A DNA stretch of 64,000 nt, from assembly GCF_900100845.1 (NCBI RefSeq), contig NZ_FNFP01000001.1, positions 496,001 through 560,000 of the forward strand, in the 5' to 3' direction. The translations under genes and the position numbers were made by a program. This DNA comes from Natronincola ferrireducens (GTDB lineage Bacteria; Bacillota; Clostridia; Peptostreptococcales; Natronincolaceae). The notes under the pieces are model-generated. The model made no database searches and was not told the DNA's origin. It saw only the letters and a program-made list of their open reading frames with translations. Shown one piece after another: positions 26,818 through 35,900 of the stretch. Every line of letters starts with the position of its first letter. The stretch's first letter is position 1.

Positions 26818-27297
26818 TTAAATAAACAGCTGTATATCTGATGTCAATGCGTCCTTTAAGTAGGCTTTGGCATCCATTACCTCTAGCTCTGGAATTAATT
26901 CTTCCTTTTTTAATCCCATGATTTCCATAGATAGCTTACAGCCGTAGAAACGAACACCTTTTTTAACGGCACCATTTAAAAAATCTATCAGTGGAGGTGC
27001 TTCATCATCCTTCATCATTTCCAATAGCATTTCTTTACCCAACCCACTGAAATTCATTTTAGAGAGGGGTAATTCATTGGGGCCCTTAGGTGTCATCAAG
27101 CTAAACATTTTTTCATAGGTGGTTTTATCCTCTAAGGTCATTTTATTTGGATCCCGGAGCAAAAATAACCCCCAAAAAGCGAAGAACATAGTAACTTCCA
27201 CCTCTATTTCTCTAGCAGCATTGGCCAGAATAAGGGCCGCCAATGCCTTATCATATTCCCCACTAAACATAAGAAGATTTATCTTTTTGTTTTCCAA
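26818..27297 (-). CDS. DsrE/DsrF-like (sulfur-relay type) protein
   Basis: Soluble cytosolic protein of the DsrE/F/H-like family, often tied to sulfur transfer or redox but with no assigned reaction. 159 residues: opening KKINLLMFSGEYDKALAALILANAA, a hydrophobic VEVTMFFAFWGLFLLRDP and one conserved cysteine in VRFYGCKLSMEIMG (about residue 122). The start is TTG 27297 with AAAGGAGG 9 nt upstream. It stands alone; no tusA or rhodanese partner is adjacent. Confidence 0.8.
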   Translation of the reverse strand: MENKKINLLMFSGEYDKALAALILANAAREIEVEVTMFFAFWGLFLLRDPNKMTLEDKTTYEKMFSLMTPKGPNELPLSKMNFSGLGKEMLLEMMKDDEAPPLIDFLNGAVKKGVRFYGCKLSMEIMGLKKEELIPELEVMDAKAYLKDALTSDIQLFI

Positions 27298-27605
27298 GTC
27301 TGATAGCCTCCTTTAATTACAATTAAAATATCAATATAGTTTTTAGTGTAACCAAATTTTCCTATAAAAATCTTTTAAGTACAATTCATAAATGGTAGTG
27401 GTGTATTTAGATAAGACCTAAAGGAGAAATCCACATAATGTAGAATTGATTAATAATAATGGATTTTCAAAATATTTTATTGGGAGAGTTGCTATGGATA
27501 ATAGAAGACAATTATCTTTTTTAAATTTAATATTGTTTTTCACAAGTCATTATTTAAGAAATAGGCTTTGTTAGTGATGAATGTTGATATTTTAGAAAAT
27601 AAAAG

Positions 27606-27647
27606 AAAAAGGGCTATATTACTATTTTCTAGTATGTAGCCCTTTTT
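27606..27647. terminator. Bidirectional-looking hairpin in a gene-free stretch
   Basis: AAAAAGGGCTA (27606-27616) and TAGCCCTTTTT (27637-27647) with an internal ACTA/TAGT pairing; T runs on both strands. Could end the leftward HepT transcript. The 27298-27605 part of the gap is AT-rich and holds nothing recognised. Confidence 0.5.
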
Positions 27648-27707
27648 TTTCAAATATTTTATGTCGCATAGAAAAGAAAAGACGTCATTGCAATATCCCA
27701 TACATGT

Positions 27708-27781
27708 GTAGGGAACGGTCTTGACCGTTCCGCTGTTGTAATAGATTCATTCATAACGGAAGGGTCAAGACCCTTCCCTAC
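27708..27781. repeat. Double-hairpin repeat element
   Basis: Two 25-bp arms (27708-27732 and 27757-27781) are inverted copies of each other differing at two positions. Each arm is also its own perfect hairpin: GGAACGGTC-TT-GACCGTTCC and GGAAGGGTC-AA-GACCCTTCC. GC content is much higher than the surroundings. Looks like a small non-coding mobile or REP-type repeat; no second copy in the window. Confidence 0.6.
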
Positions 27782-27868
27782 GATTTTTTATTGCACATAA
27801 TCCATCTGATATGACTATCTCTAACATCTTCCTTTTACCTATTACCACTACTTTTCAGCAGGAATGGC

Positions 27869-27937
27869 ATATAACGTTTCGAGGCTTTCCGTTGTCCTAC
27901 ACGCTTTTAGTAGGATGATGGAAAGCCTCTGTTAGAT
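27869..27937 (-). repeat. attC-like recombination site 7 nt after hepT
   Basis: Read on the minus strand it runs from ATCTAAC (R-box form RYYYAAC) to GTTATAT (GTTRRRY with one mismatch), 69 bp in all. Between them a 10-bp stem GAGGCTTTCC / GGAAAGCCTC and an inner TCCTAC / GTAGGA pair. The stem lacks a U tract, so it is not an ordinary terminator. Position, 6 nt past the hepT stop, is where a cassette attC would lie. A plain hairpin of other origin is the alternative. Confidence 0.4.
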
Positions 27938-27943
27938 GATGAA

Positions 27944-28279
27944 CTATATATAATCTGCTAATATAACCTTTACACTTCTTTTTACTTTGGGCAACTCTTT
28001 CTCTACAACATTCCATACAATTTTTATGTCAACACCAAAATAATCATGTATCAATACATCTCTTAATCCTGCCATTTCTCTCCAAGGTAGTTCTGAATAA
28101 CTATTTCTTGTATCTTTTGAAATTTTCTTTGTAGCTTCTCCGATAATCTCTAGATTTCTTATAACAGCATCTTGAATTAATTGCGATTTAATGAATTTTT
28201 CTTTTCCTTCTTCTGTATACTCCTCTATGTTTTCAATGCATTCCATTATATGAATTAAGTAAATCTTATCACTTTTCAT
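27944..28279 (-). CDS. hepT: HepT-type HEPN toxin (type VII toxin-antitoxin)
   Basis: HEPN-domain RNase-type toxin neutralised by MntA. 111 residues, all-helical, with the HEPN motif R-x4-H-x-Y seen in RDVLIHDYFG (about residues 73-82). Other family segments are IIGEATKKIS and LPWREMAGLRD. Start ATG 28279 overlaps the mntA stop by 4 nt (ATGA), showing translational coupling. An attC-like site lies just past the stop. The pair in one small unit suggests a mobile cassette. In characterised pairs MntA adds AMP to a tyrosine of HepT; the motif tyrosine is present. Confidence 0.9.
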   Translation of the reverse strand: MKSDKIYLIHIMECIENIEEYTEEGKEKFIKSQLIQDAVIRNLEIIGEATKKISKDTRNSYSELPWREMAGLRDVLIHDYFGVDIKIVWNVVEKELPKVKRSVKVILADYI

Positions 28280-28566
28280 ATTTCAACAACCTCATTGCTT
28301 ACCTGATCCTTTAAAGTCCAATGTAAAGATTCCTCTGTAACAACATCTACTTTTCTTTTTAATAGATATTCTAAGTCATTTTTAAAACCAATTAAATCAA
28401 ATAGAGAGCGTCCTTCTTCAAGTTTAACAAGCAAATCAATATCACTATCTGATTTTTCTTCCCCTCTTGCAACAGAACCAAATACCTTAATAGAAACTAC
28501 TCCATATTTATCTGCAATACTATTAATTTGTTTTTTATGATCATTAATCACTCTAATTAATTTCAT
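28276..28566 (-). CDS. mntA: MntA-type minimal nucleotidyltransferase antitoxin
   Basis: Nucleotidyltransferase that AMPylates and silences the HepT toxin. 96 residues with the catalytic motif GSVARGEEKSDSDIDLLV (GS-x10-DxD form) at about residues 31-48 and a third acidic residue in KVDVVTEE. ATG 28566 is chosen over an in-frame TTG at 28581, because GAAGGTG lies 8 nt before the ATG. First gene of the two-gene unit. Confidence 0.9.
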   Translation of the reverse strand: MKLIRVINDHKKQINSIADKYGVVSIKVFGSVARGEEKSDSDIDLLVKLEEGRSLFDLIGFKNDLEYLLKRKVDVVTEESLHWTLKDQVSNEVVEI

Positions 28567-28670
28567 TATTATCACCTTCAAATAATTTCTTATTTATATT
28601 ATACCTTGTATTTTATAAATAAAAAACATTAAATCCTATATTTTGCAGTTAATTTTTGCATTAGTTTGTC

Positions 28671-28773
28671 ATCTAACGTTCCAGCATTTGCGACGTCTTC
28701 GAACTGGACCCTAAATGAATACCCCATAGTGGAGCTTAGCTTCCAGCACCCTTGTGCAAACATATTGTTATCT
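28671..28773 (-). repeat. attC-like recombination site between the lipoprotein gene and mntA
   Basis: On the minus strand it starts AGATAAC and ends in a canonical GTTAGAT (R box). Inside the R boxes, GTTTGC pairs with GCAAAT after unpaired spacers of 5 and 8 nt, the layout of R box, central spacer and L box in integron attC sites. Length 103 bp, in the attC range. Base composition is clearly richer in G and C than the flanks. Together with 27869-27937 it would bracket a hepT/mntA cassette of about 800 bp. No integrase gene is in the window. Confidence 0.45.
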
Positions 28774-28887
28774 GCTGTCCGGTTAACGAAAGCCCTCTAA
28801 ATCCACCAATTAATTCCTTTTGTTCACTAATGACTAACTTAAAAGATTGTATTATATATGAAAAATTAGACACTGCTAATAACATTA

Positions 28888-29310
28888 CTAATCGTTAAAC
28901 TTGAAAGTCACTTTATTTCTATCTTTATCGATGATTTCAACACCTTCTAGTAACTTCATTTCATCTATTTCTTCTTTACTTTTCCCACTTGTATTAAAAG
29001 TAAAGTTGCCAACGATTTTAAAATAAGGTGTTTTCTCAAGCCCTCTTTCACTACTATGTGGTCCGTTTTCTAACATCAGATCTAAATAATCCATATTGAT
29101 TAAAACTTCATAGGCATCAATGTTTTCAATATCTTTTTTTGCTCCGCTAATGATGATACTGTAAGAAATTTCTGTTTTATTTGAATCTCCACCATAAGAA
29201 TAGGAAGCATTCATGGCATACTTTTCACTTTGTTTTATCCCGCCATGATTGCAAGCACCCAGAGTAAAAGCAAGACAAACTGCTAAAATTATTATTGATA
29301 TTTTTTTCAT
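28888..29310 (-). CDS. Small lipoprotein of unknown function
   Basis: Unrecognised. 140 residues with a clear lipoprotein signal: MKKISIIILAVCLAFTLGAC, lipobox LGAC, Cys20. The mature part is polar, has a beta-rich look (SYGGDSNKTEISYSIIISG) and no cysteines. ATG 29310 has AAAGGGGTGA upstream. Lies upstream of an attC-like site in the same direction, so it may itself be a cassette gene. No homologue comes to mind. Confidence 0.7.
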   Translation of the reverse strand: MKKISIIILAVCLAFTLGACNHGGIKQSEKYAMNASYSYGGDSNKTEISYSIIISGAKKDIENIDAYEVLINMDYLDLMLENGPHSSERGLEKTPYFKIVGNFTFNTSGKSKEEIDEMKLLEGVEIIDKDRNKVTFKFND

Positions 29311-29578
29311 TCAGTCACCCCTTTCAATTATATAAATAACCCTTGCTACACATTTTTCATCAGATACGCTATAGGCTATAAAATATTTACTTCATATTTT
29401 TCATCTAATGTATAATTATTGAAGCCACTTTTCTTCTAAATCAATTTCAATACATTAAGATAAAGAATTATTGTTGACTGTTGCCTGTTAATTCCCTAAG
29501 TCGTTTTTCATTGCTAAACCAGTTTGACACATTGACTATAGTGATAACTATAATCAGTACAGCATTATAAATAAAGAG
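29311..29578. other. Gap with no recognised feature
   Basis: AT-rich, no open frame with a ribosome site, no strong hairpin and no attC-like boxes on either strand. Confidence 0.5.
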
Positions 29579-29740
29579 TTATTTTATATTATCTGGGCGT
29601 CTTAATGCTGAGAAAAAAGTAGCACTAATCATAGATACAACAAAAAGAGGAATTGTTTGTCCTAACACATACTTAATCAATCCCTTTTCTCTCTCTACAA
29701 CCCATTTAGATATAAATTTATTATCATTGAACCAATACAT
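29579..29740 (-). CDS. Hypothetical 53-residue membrane protein
   Basis: Unrecognised small protein: polar start with lysine/arginine (YWFNDNKFISKWVVEREKG), then one hydrophobic helix (VLGQTIPLFVVSMISATFF, about 25-44) and a short basic tail. ATG 29740 has AGAGGAGAAA upstream; the longer frame to 29788 has no ribosome site. 70 bp downstream of another tiny membrane protein in the same direction, so probably a two-gene unit. Size and pairing recall small toxic or holin-like peptides, but that is only a resemblance. Confidence 0.5.
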   Translation of the reverse strand: MYWFNDNKFISKWVVEREKGLIKYVLGQTIPLFVVSMISATFFSALRRPDNIK

Positions 29741-29810
29741 GTTTATTTCTCCTCTATTACATGAAGTTCTCCTATTAAATCTTAACAAAGATAATGTTCA
29801 GTCATGTAAT

Positions 29811-29993
29811 TTAGTTTTTGTAAATTTTTTCTATCATGCTTTCTATTCTTTCGATTTTTTCTTCAATTTTTTTAATTCGTTTAGGTAATTTAACAGCCAA
29901 ACTAAAAATAAGATAAATAATTCCAATCCATATTGCAATGTTTAATAGTTGAAAAGCTAGAGTCCAGCTAAATTCTACAATGCCTTGCTCCAC
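29811..29993 (-). CDS. Hypothetical 60-residue membrane protein with coiled-coil tail
   Basis: Unrecognised. GTG start at 29993 with GAGGGG 8 nt upstream. One membrane helix (about residues 13-33, LAFQLLNIAIWIGIIYLIF) followed by a charged heptad-like tail (KKIEEKIERIESMIEKI). This layout is common in small membrane anchors. Followed by the 53-residue membrane protein. Confidence 0.55.
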   Translation of the reverse strand: MEQGIVEFSWTLAFQLLNIAIWIGIIYLIFSLAVKLPKRIKKIEEKIERIESMIEKIYKN

Positions 29994-30391
29994 AATACCA
30001 ACCCCTCATTTAATTAATAATATTTTGTTTGTATATTTCATCTTATCCCATACTAACATATTGAAAAATGAATCTCTTAAACCCTTCTTATACATGCCAT
30101 TCATTGGCACTTACCACTATTTACCCCAATTTCTACGATGCAAATATAATCCTTCCCTGTAAGCAGCTGGAATAAAGCTATATCTATTCAGAGAGGCTAC
30201 ACCATCCATCCCGCCTAAACTCCTACAACAGTTTCAGAGCCTCTAGAAGCTATTTATGAGGCATAGGGTTGAGCCAAATCCCAAAAGGATAAATACTAAA
30301 TGCATCTACCCTCTTGATTCCCTTGTGTCACTTTATACATCTATGTGTAATTATATAATTCTACACAAATCCATAGAAACCCTTTCAGGTT
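29994..30391. other. 398-bp gap between the small membrane genes and the transposase remnant
   Basis: No gene with a ribosome site. The right part (from about 30360) should hold the lost C-terminal end of the transposase but no longer reads as one. No terminal inverted repeats of an insertion sequence were recognised. Confidence 0.4.
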
Positions 30392-31203
30392 TTAGTATGA
30401 TTTAACTAATGTTAAATTTGGCAGTCCTAATAGAATGGTATGTGTCATGAATTTTGTATAGACACCCATACAATATTTTTTATAAGCACGCCATTTATCG
30501 GTACAAAGCACATTGGTAGAAGACAAATAACTGCCTACCACTTTTTCTACCTTAGACTTTACAATTCTGCCCATGCAACTAGTTTTAGCAATGGTATTCT
30601 TATTTCTATCTCTAGCCACTAAAATACATACTTGTTCTTTGCTAATACCTCTATATTTAGATTTACCCCCTCGTTTACGAGGTTTCCTATCAACAATCTT
30701 CTTTTGCCCTTTTCAGAGAAAAGTAAGTATGTTTCATCCATCGCAACAATACCATTAAAGGCTTCAATGGTCCCTTGTTTCAATGCATTAAGGATTTTAT
30801 GCCTCCAATAGAAAAGAGTTGCATGCGATACCCCAACAATTTTTTGAGACTTTCTTAATGACTTCCCTTCTATCATACATTCGATAAACCTAATCCACTT
30901 TTCAGGATGCTTTGTTTTATAGAGTGGAGTATGAGTAAAGTCATTAAAGGTTTTATTGCAACTCTTACATTTATATCGTTGACGATTGTTGTATTTGCCG
31001 AAACGCATGACTTCTTTTCCATCACAGCGAGGGCATATTAACCCCTTACTAAACTTAGTTTCTCTAAGTTCTTCAATAATTTTTCTATGATAAGGGTCAA
31101 TAGGCTTTATAGATTCTTTAAGGGTATAATATAGTTCTTCTTTGTAATCTGCATTCATACTATCAATAAACTTTAGCAACTTTTCAAAGGTAACTGGCTT
31201 CAT
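30392..31203 (-). pseudogene. IS1595-family transposase, frameshifted and truncated
   Basis: Remnant transposase. The N-terminal part (194 codons from ATG 31203, AAAGGAG site) has a zinc-ribbon CPRCDGKEVMRFGKYNNRQR..CKSC and the start of the ISXO2-like DDE domain (AMDETYLLFSEKG). Near 30712 one base is missing: shifting frame after SEKG gives the expected EKGQKKIVDRKPRKRGGK and then GISKEQVCILVARDRN and CTDKWRAYKKYC up to about 30480. The usual end of the protein after KKYC is absent. So it carries a 1-nt deletion and a lost C-terminus. Inverted repeats were not found. Confidence 0.85.
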
Positions 31204-31358
31204 ACCCTCAACTCCTTTAATTATTCTCTTATATATTATACCCTTATTTGTAGATATATATATAAATCAACAATAGAATTTAACAGAGCCAAGAAATAAG
31301 AAACAGAAGGAACAGGTGACTGCTGTTAACTAAACTATCATTAAATATTAAATAACAA

Positions 31359-31391
31359 CCCCCCTCTCTTTTTAATCTAAGGAGAGGGGGG
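31359..31391 (-). terminator. Terminator after the aminotransferase gene
   Basis: CCCCCCTCTC (31359-31368) and GAGAGGGGGG (31382-31391), loop 13 nt, about 50 nt past the stop at 31444; T-rich on the minus strand beyond it. Confidence 0.65.
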
Positions 31392-31443
31392 TGTGCATAC
31401 ATTAATTAAAACTTAGCCGATGAGGAAGTAGTCTTTGTACTAT

Positions 31444-32775
31444 TTATCCGTCATTATACTTTTCTAAATAATATTTCCTGTTAACAGAAATTTTACAAAG
31501 TAGACTTATAAATTGATCTATTTCATCGTAGGTGTTATATAGTCCAAAGCTTACTCTCACCAGTCCAGGATGGGGTAAAGTAGGGTTAGCAATTCGTTGT
31601 TGCATTTCTTGATTGGACACATTCAATAATCTCTGAACATAGGGCTGTGCACAGAAACAGCCATTTCTTACAGCTATTCCTCCCTCCTGGGAAAGGGCAT
31701 TGGCTATGATGTCATGGGGCAATCCTTCTATATTAAATGGAATAATACTTACACGGTCTTTTATATCATGGGGATTGCCATATAACTGGATATGGGGTAC
31801 ATTTTTAAGGCTTTCTAGGGTATACTGAGTTAAGCTTTTTTCATAGGCATCTATTGCTTCCATTCCCAAGCTTTTTAGCATCTTTAAAGAAGTTACTATA
31901 GCTAAAACACCCATAATATTTGGTGTTCCTGCCTCCTCCTTTGAGGGAGGAGGCTGCCACTTGATATAATCGTGGGTAACTAACTCTACTGTTCCTCCAC
32001 CTACACAGTCGGGAGAACCCTGTTGGAAGGTTTTTTTGGGACCGATTAAAACTCCTGATCCAAAGGGAGCATACATCTTATGGCCAGAAAATACTAGATA
32101 GTCAATATGTCCAGGGTCCTTGAGGGATTTCATATCTACTGGGGTATGGGGAACCAATTGAGCACCATCCACCAAAATTTCAGCTCCATGCCCATGGGCC
32201 ATTTCAGCAATTTCATGGATGGGATTGATGTATCCTGTGACGTTGGATGCTCCTGTTACAGCTACTAGCTTTACTTTCCCATCATAATGCTGAAGCTTTT
32301 TCTTTAAATCCTCCAAGGAAAGTCTGCCATCTTTATCTAATTCTATATAATCAACTTTATATTTGTTCCGCCAGGGCAAATCATTGGAGTGGTGTTCCAT
32401 ACAGGTAGATAAGACAACCCCATCTTTATAAATTTCCAACAGTCTATTGGAAAGCTTATTAATGGCTTCAGTTGTATTTTTTACAAACACAACTGTATGC
32501 TCACTAGAATCTGCTCCTACAAAATTAGCAATACTCTCCCGAGCTTCCTCATATAATTTAGAAGAAAATTGGGACTTATAGCCTGCTCCTCGATGGACAG
32601 AAGCATACCAAGGAGAAAAATCCATAAGCTCCTCAAGGACAGCAAGAAAAGGGGGTGTGGTGGCAGCGTTATCAAAATTAATAGCAGTAGTATAGCTACC
32701 ATTAAGTAAAGGCACTTTTGTATCAATGCCTGCAATTAAAGCTTTATAATGGTTATAGGGTTTTATATATTGCAT
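31444..32775 (-). CDS. Class V aminotransferase, cysteine-desulfurase-like
   Basis: PLP enzyme of the SufS/CsdA fold group. 443 residues. Visible motifs: NFDNAATTPP (substrate loop, about 33-42), CMEHHSNDLPW (PLP-stacking histidine, about 127-137), the DGAQLVPHTPVDM aspartate region, and the PLP lysine in FSGHKMYAPFGSGVLIG (about residue 225). A cysteine region NGCFCAQPYVQRLL (about 372-385) holds the candidate catalytic cysteine of a desulfurase. The ending differs from housekeeping SufS and no suf or isc genes are adjacent. ATG 32775 has AGAAGGGTGATG. Selenocysteine lyase or another sulfur-releasing lyase is possible. Confidence 0.85.
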   Translation of the reverse strand: MQYIKPYNHYKALIAGIDTKVPLLNGSYTTAINFDNAATTPPFLAVLEELMDFSPWYASVHRGAGYKSQFSSKLYEEARESIANFVGADSSEHTVVFVKNTTEAINKLSNRLLEIYKDGVVLSTCMEHHSNDLPWRNKYKVDYIELDKDGRLSLEDLKKKLQHYDGKVKLVAVTGASNVTGYINPIHEIAEMAHGHGAEILVDGAQLVPHTPVDMKSLKDPGHIDYLVFSGHKMYAPFGSGVLIGPKKTFQQGSPDCVGGGTVELVTHDYIKWQPPPSKEEAGTPNIMGVLAIVTSLKMLKSLGMEAIDAYEKSLTQYTLESLKNVPHIQLYGNPHDIKDRVSIIPFNIEGLPHDIIANALSQEGGIAVRNGCFCAQPYVQRLLNVSNQEMQQRIANPTLPHPGLVRVSFGLYNTYDEIDQFISLLCKISVNRKYYLEKYNDG

Positions 32776-32979
32776 TTAGTCATCACCCTTCTAAATAATC
32801 TTCTTCTATCCATTGTATGTCGTAAAGAAAAAAACGTGATTAAAAAAATTAATAGCTAATTTAAAAAAACATTGCAAAGAGCTTTAGAATTGAATATAAT
32901 ATTTCTAATTATACATTTTTACGAGAGTAGAAGTGACAATCCAAAGAAGTTATTTATTATACAAAAAAGGAGTTGAGAG

Positions 32980-35900
32980 ATGATGGGAGTTAAAAAATTT
33001 AAGAGGGTGCTGGTGGCCAATCGAGGAGAAATTGCTATTAGAATTTTTAGAGCTTGTCATGAACTAGGCATTAGAACGGTAGCTATTTATTCCAATGAGG
33101 ATCAATGTTCTTTGTTTAGAACAAAGGCAGATGAATCCTATTTAATAGGAAAAAATAAAGGTCCTGTTGAAGCCTATCTTAACATTGAAGAGATTATTAA
33201 GATAGCCCTTAAAAAGGGAGTAGATGCTATACATCCAGGGTATGGTTTCTTAGCTGAAAATCCAGATTTCGCTAAAAAATGCAAGGAAGCTGGAATCGTG
33301 TTTATTGGTCCTAGTCATGAAATGATTGAAGCCTTAGGTGATAAAATTCAATCAAAGCTGGTGGCAAAAAAGGTAGGGGTACCAACAATTCCAGGGATAG
33401 AGAAACCAATTACCTCCGATGAAAAAGCTAAGGAGTTTGCTGACTACTGTGGTTATCCCGTCATTCTAAAGGCAGCTGCCGGTGGCGGGGGTAGAGGGAT
33501 GCGGATTGTCTATAAAGAGGAAGAATTATTGGAGGCTTATTATAGCGCTAAGAGTGAAGCCCAAAAGGCCTTTGGCAATGATGACATCTTTATTGAAAAA
33601 TATTTAGAAAAACCAAAGCATATAGAGGTACAGGTCTTAGGGGACGAAGCCGGAAATATAGTACATCTATATGAAAGGGATTGCTCTTTACAAAGACGAC
33701 ATCAAAAGGTAATAGAATTTACACCAGCGCTAACCTTAACCCCTGAGAAAAGAGAAGCAATTTGTCAGGATGCTTTAAAAATAGCTAAGGCAGTAAATTA
33801 TAAAAATGCTGGAACAGTAGAATTTTTGGTGGATGCCTATGGTAATCATTATTTTATAGAGATGAACCCTAGAATTCAAGTAGAACATACAGTAACTGAA
33901 ATGGTAACCGGCATTGACTTGGTACAAAGTCAAATATTAATTGCCCAAGGCTATACTTTAGACTCTCCAGAGATCAACATTCCTTCCCAAGAAGCAGTAG
34001 AGCCTAGGGGCTACGCTATACAATGCAGGGTTACCTGCGAGGATCCTGCTAATCAATTTGCACCTGATACGGGACGGATTGATATATATAGAACAGGGTC
34101 GGGCTTTGGTATACGCTTGGATGGAGGCAATGGATTTACAGGGGCAGAGGTAAGTCCCTACTATGACAGTCTTTTGGTAAAGGTAACTGCTTCGGCTAGA
34201 ACATTCCAAGATGCTATTAAAAAATCCATTCGTTCTATTAGGGAGCTAAAGGTAAGTGGCGTCAAGACAAATACAGGTTTTTTAATTAACGTATTAAACC
34301 ATGAAACTTTTTTAAAGGGAGAATGTGATACTGGATTTATAGCTAATAATCCCGAACTTTTTAACATTAAACCTAAAACCGATAGGGAATTAAAATTATT
34401 AAAGTTTATTGGAGAAAAAGTAGTCAATGAAACGAAGAGCCTTAAAAAGGAATTCGATGTTCCAGAAGTTCCTAAAGTAATAAGACCCGAAGGACTAAGG
34501 GGAACAAAGCAAATTCTTGATGAGAAAGGACCCGAAGGACTGATCCAATGGATTAAACAACAGGATAAGCTGTTGCTAACCGATACTACTATGCGAGATG
34601 CCCATCAATCCTTGATGGCTACAAGAGTACGAACAAGAGACATGGTTAAAATTGGAAAACCTACTTCTGTATTGGCAAAGGATTTGTTTTCTGTCGAAAT
34701 GTGGGGGGGAGCGACCTTTGATGTAGCCTATCGATTTTTAAGGGAATCCCCTTGGGTAAGGCTAGAGCTTCTTCGAAAAAAAATACCTAATATTCTGTTC
34801 CAAATGCTTTTGAGGGGCAGCAATGGTGTGGGCTATAAAAATTATCCCGATAATGTTATAAGGGAATTCATTAAAGAATCAGCTGTTGGTGGTATTGATG
34901 TTTTCAGAATTTTTGATTCCCTCAACTGGTTGAAGGGTATGGAGGTAGCTGTTGATGAAGTTTTAAAGACAGGGAAAATTGCGGAAGCGTGTATATGCTA
35001 TACTGGAGATATTTTGGATACTACACGGGATAAATACACCCTAGAATATTATGTGAATATGGCTAAGGAAATAGAAAAGATGGGAAGTCATATACTGGGT
35101 ATCAAGGATATGTCAGCACTATTAAAGCCCTATGCTGCCCATAAATTAATTAAAGCTTTAAAAGAAGAAATTTCTATCCCCATCCATTTACACACCCATG
35201 ATACCAGTGGTAATGGGGTTGCCACAATTTTAATGGCAGCAGAAGCTGGGGTAGATATAGTAGATACTGCCTTCAACAGTTTTGCAGGACTTACTAGTCA
35301 ACCACCTTTAAATTCTGTTGTAGCCGCCTTAGAAAATACCATAAGAGATACAAAGATGAATGTAGATGATTTAGAAAAAATTTCGAATTATTGGAATGAT
35401 GTACGTCCAGTATATGAACAATTCGAATCTGATTTAAAGTCAGGAACAGCAGAAATATACAAATATGAAATCCCTGGAGGTCAATACTCTAATTTAAAAC
35501 CTCAGGTGGAAAGCTTTGGACTGGGCCATCGTTTTGATGAAGTGAAGGAAATGTATAAGGCTGTTAATGATATGGTGGGGGATATTGTAAAGGTAACACC
35601 CTCCTCTAAAATGGTGGGAGACTTAGCTATTTTCATGGTACAAAATGACTTAACTACAGAAAATATTTATGAAAAGGCTAAAGATATGACCTTCCCTGAC
35701 TCAGTGGTAGCTTATTTTAAAGGCATGATGGGTCAGCCTATGGGAGGCTTTCCTGAAGAACTACAAAAAATTGTTTTAAAGGGTGAAAAGCCTATTACCT
35801 GCAGACCGGGGGAATTGCTAGAACCAGAGGACTTTGACAGTATTGAAAGTTATCTAAGGGAAAAATATAAAATGACCCCAAATAATAAGAATCTACTAAG

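Noticed and set aside
27869-27937. Ordinary terminator of hepT
   Set aside because: Good stem but no U tract on the minus strand; the boxes at both ends fit attC better. Not fully excluded.
34161-34427. Frames opposite pyruvate carboxylase (also 33958-34209, 36000-36563)
   Set aside because: Antisense to a conserved enzyme, without ribosome sites or recognisable domains.
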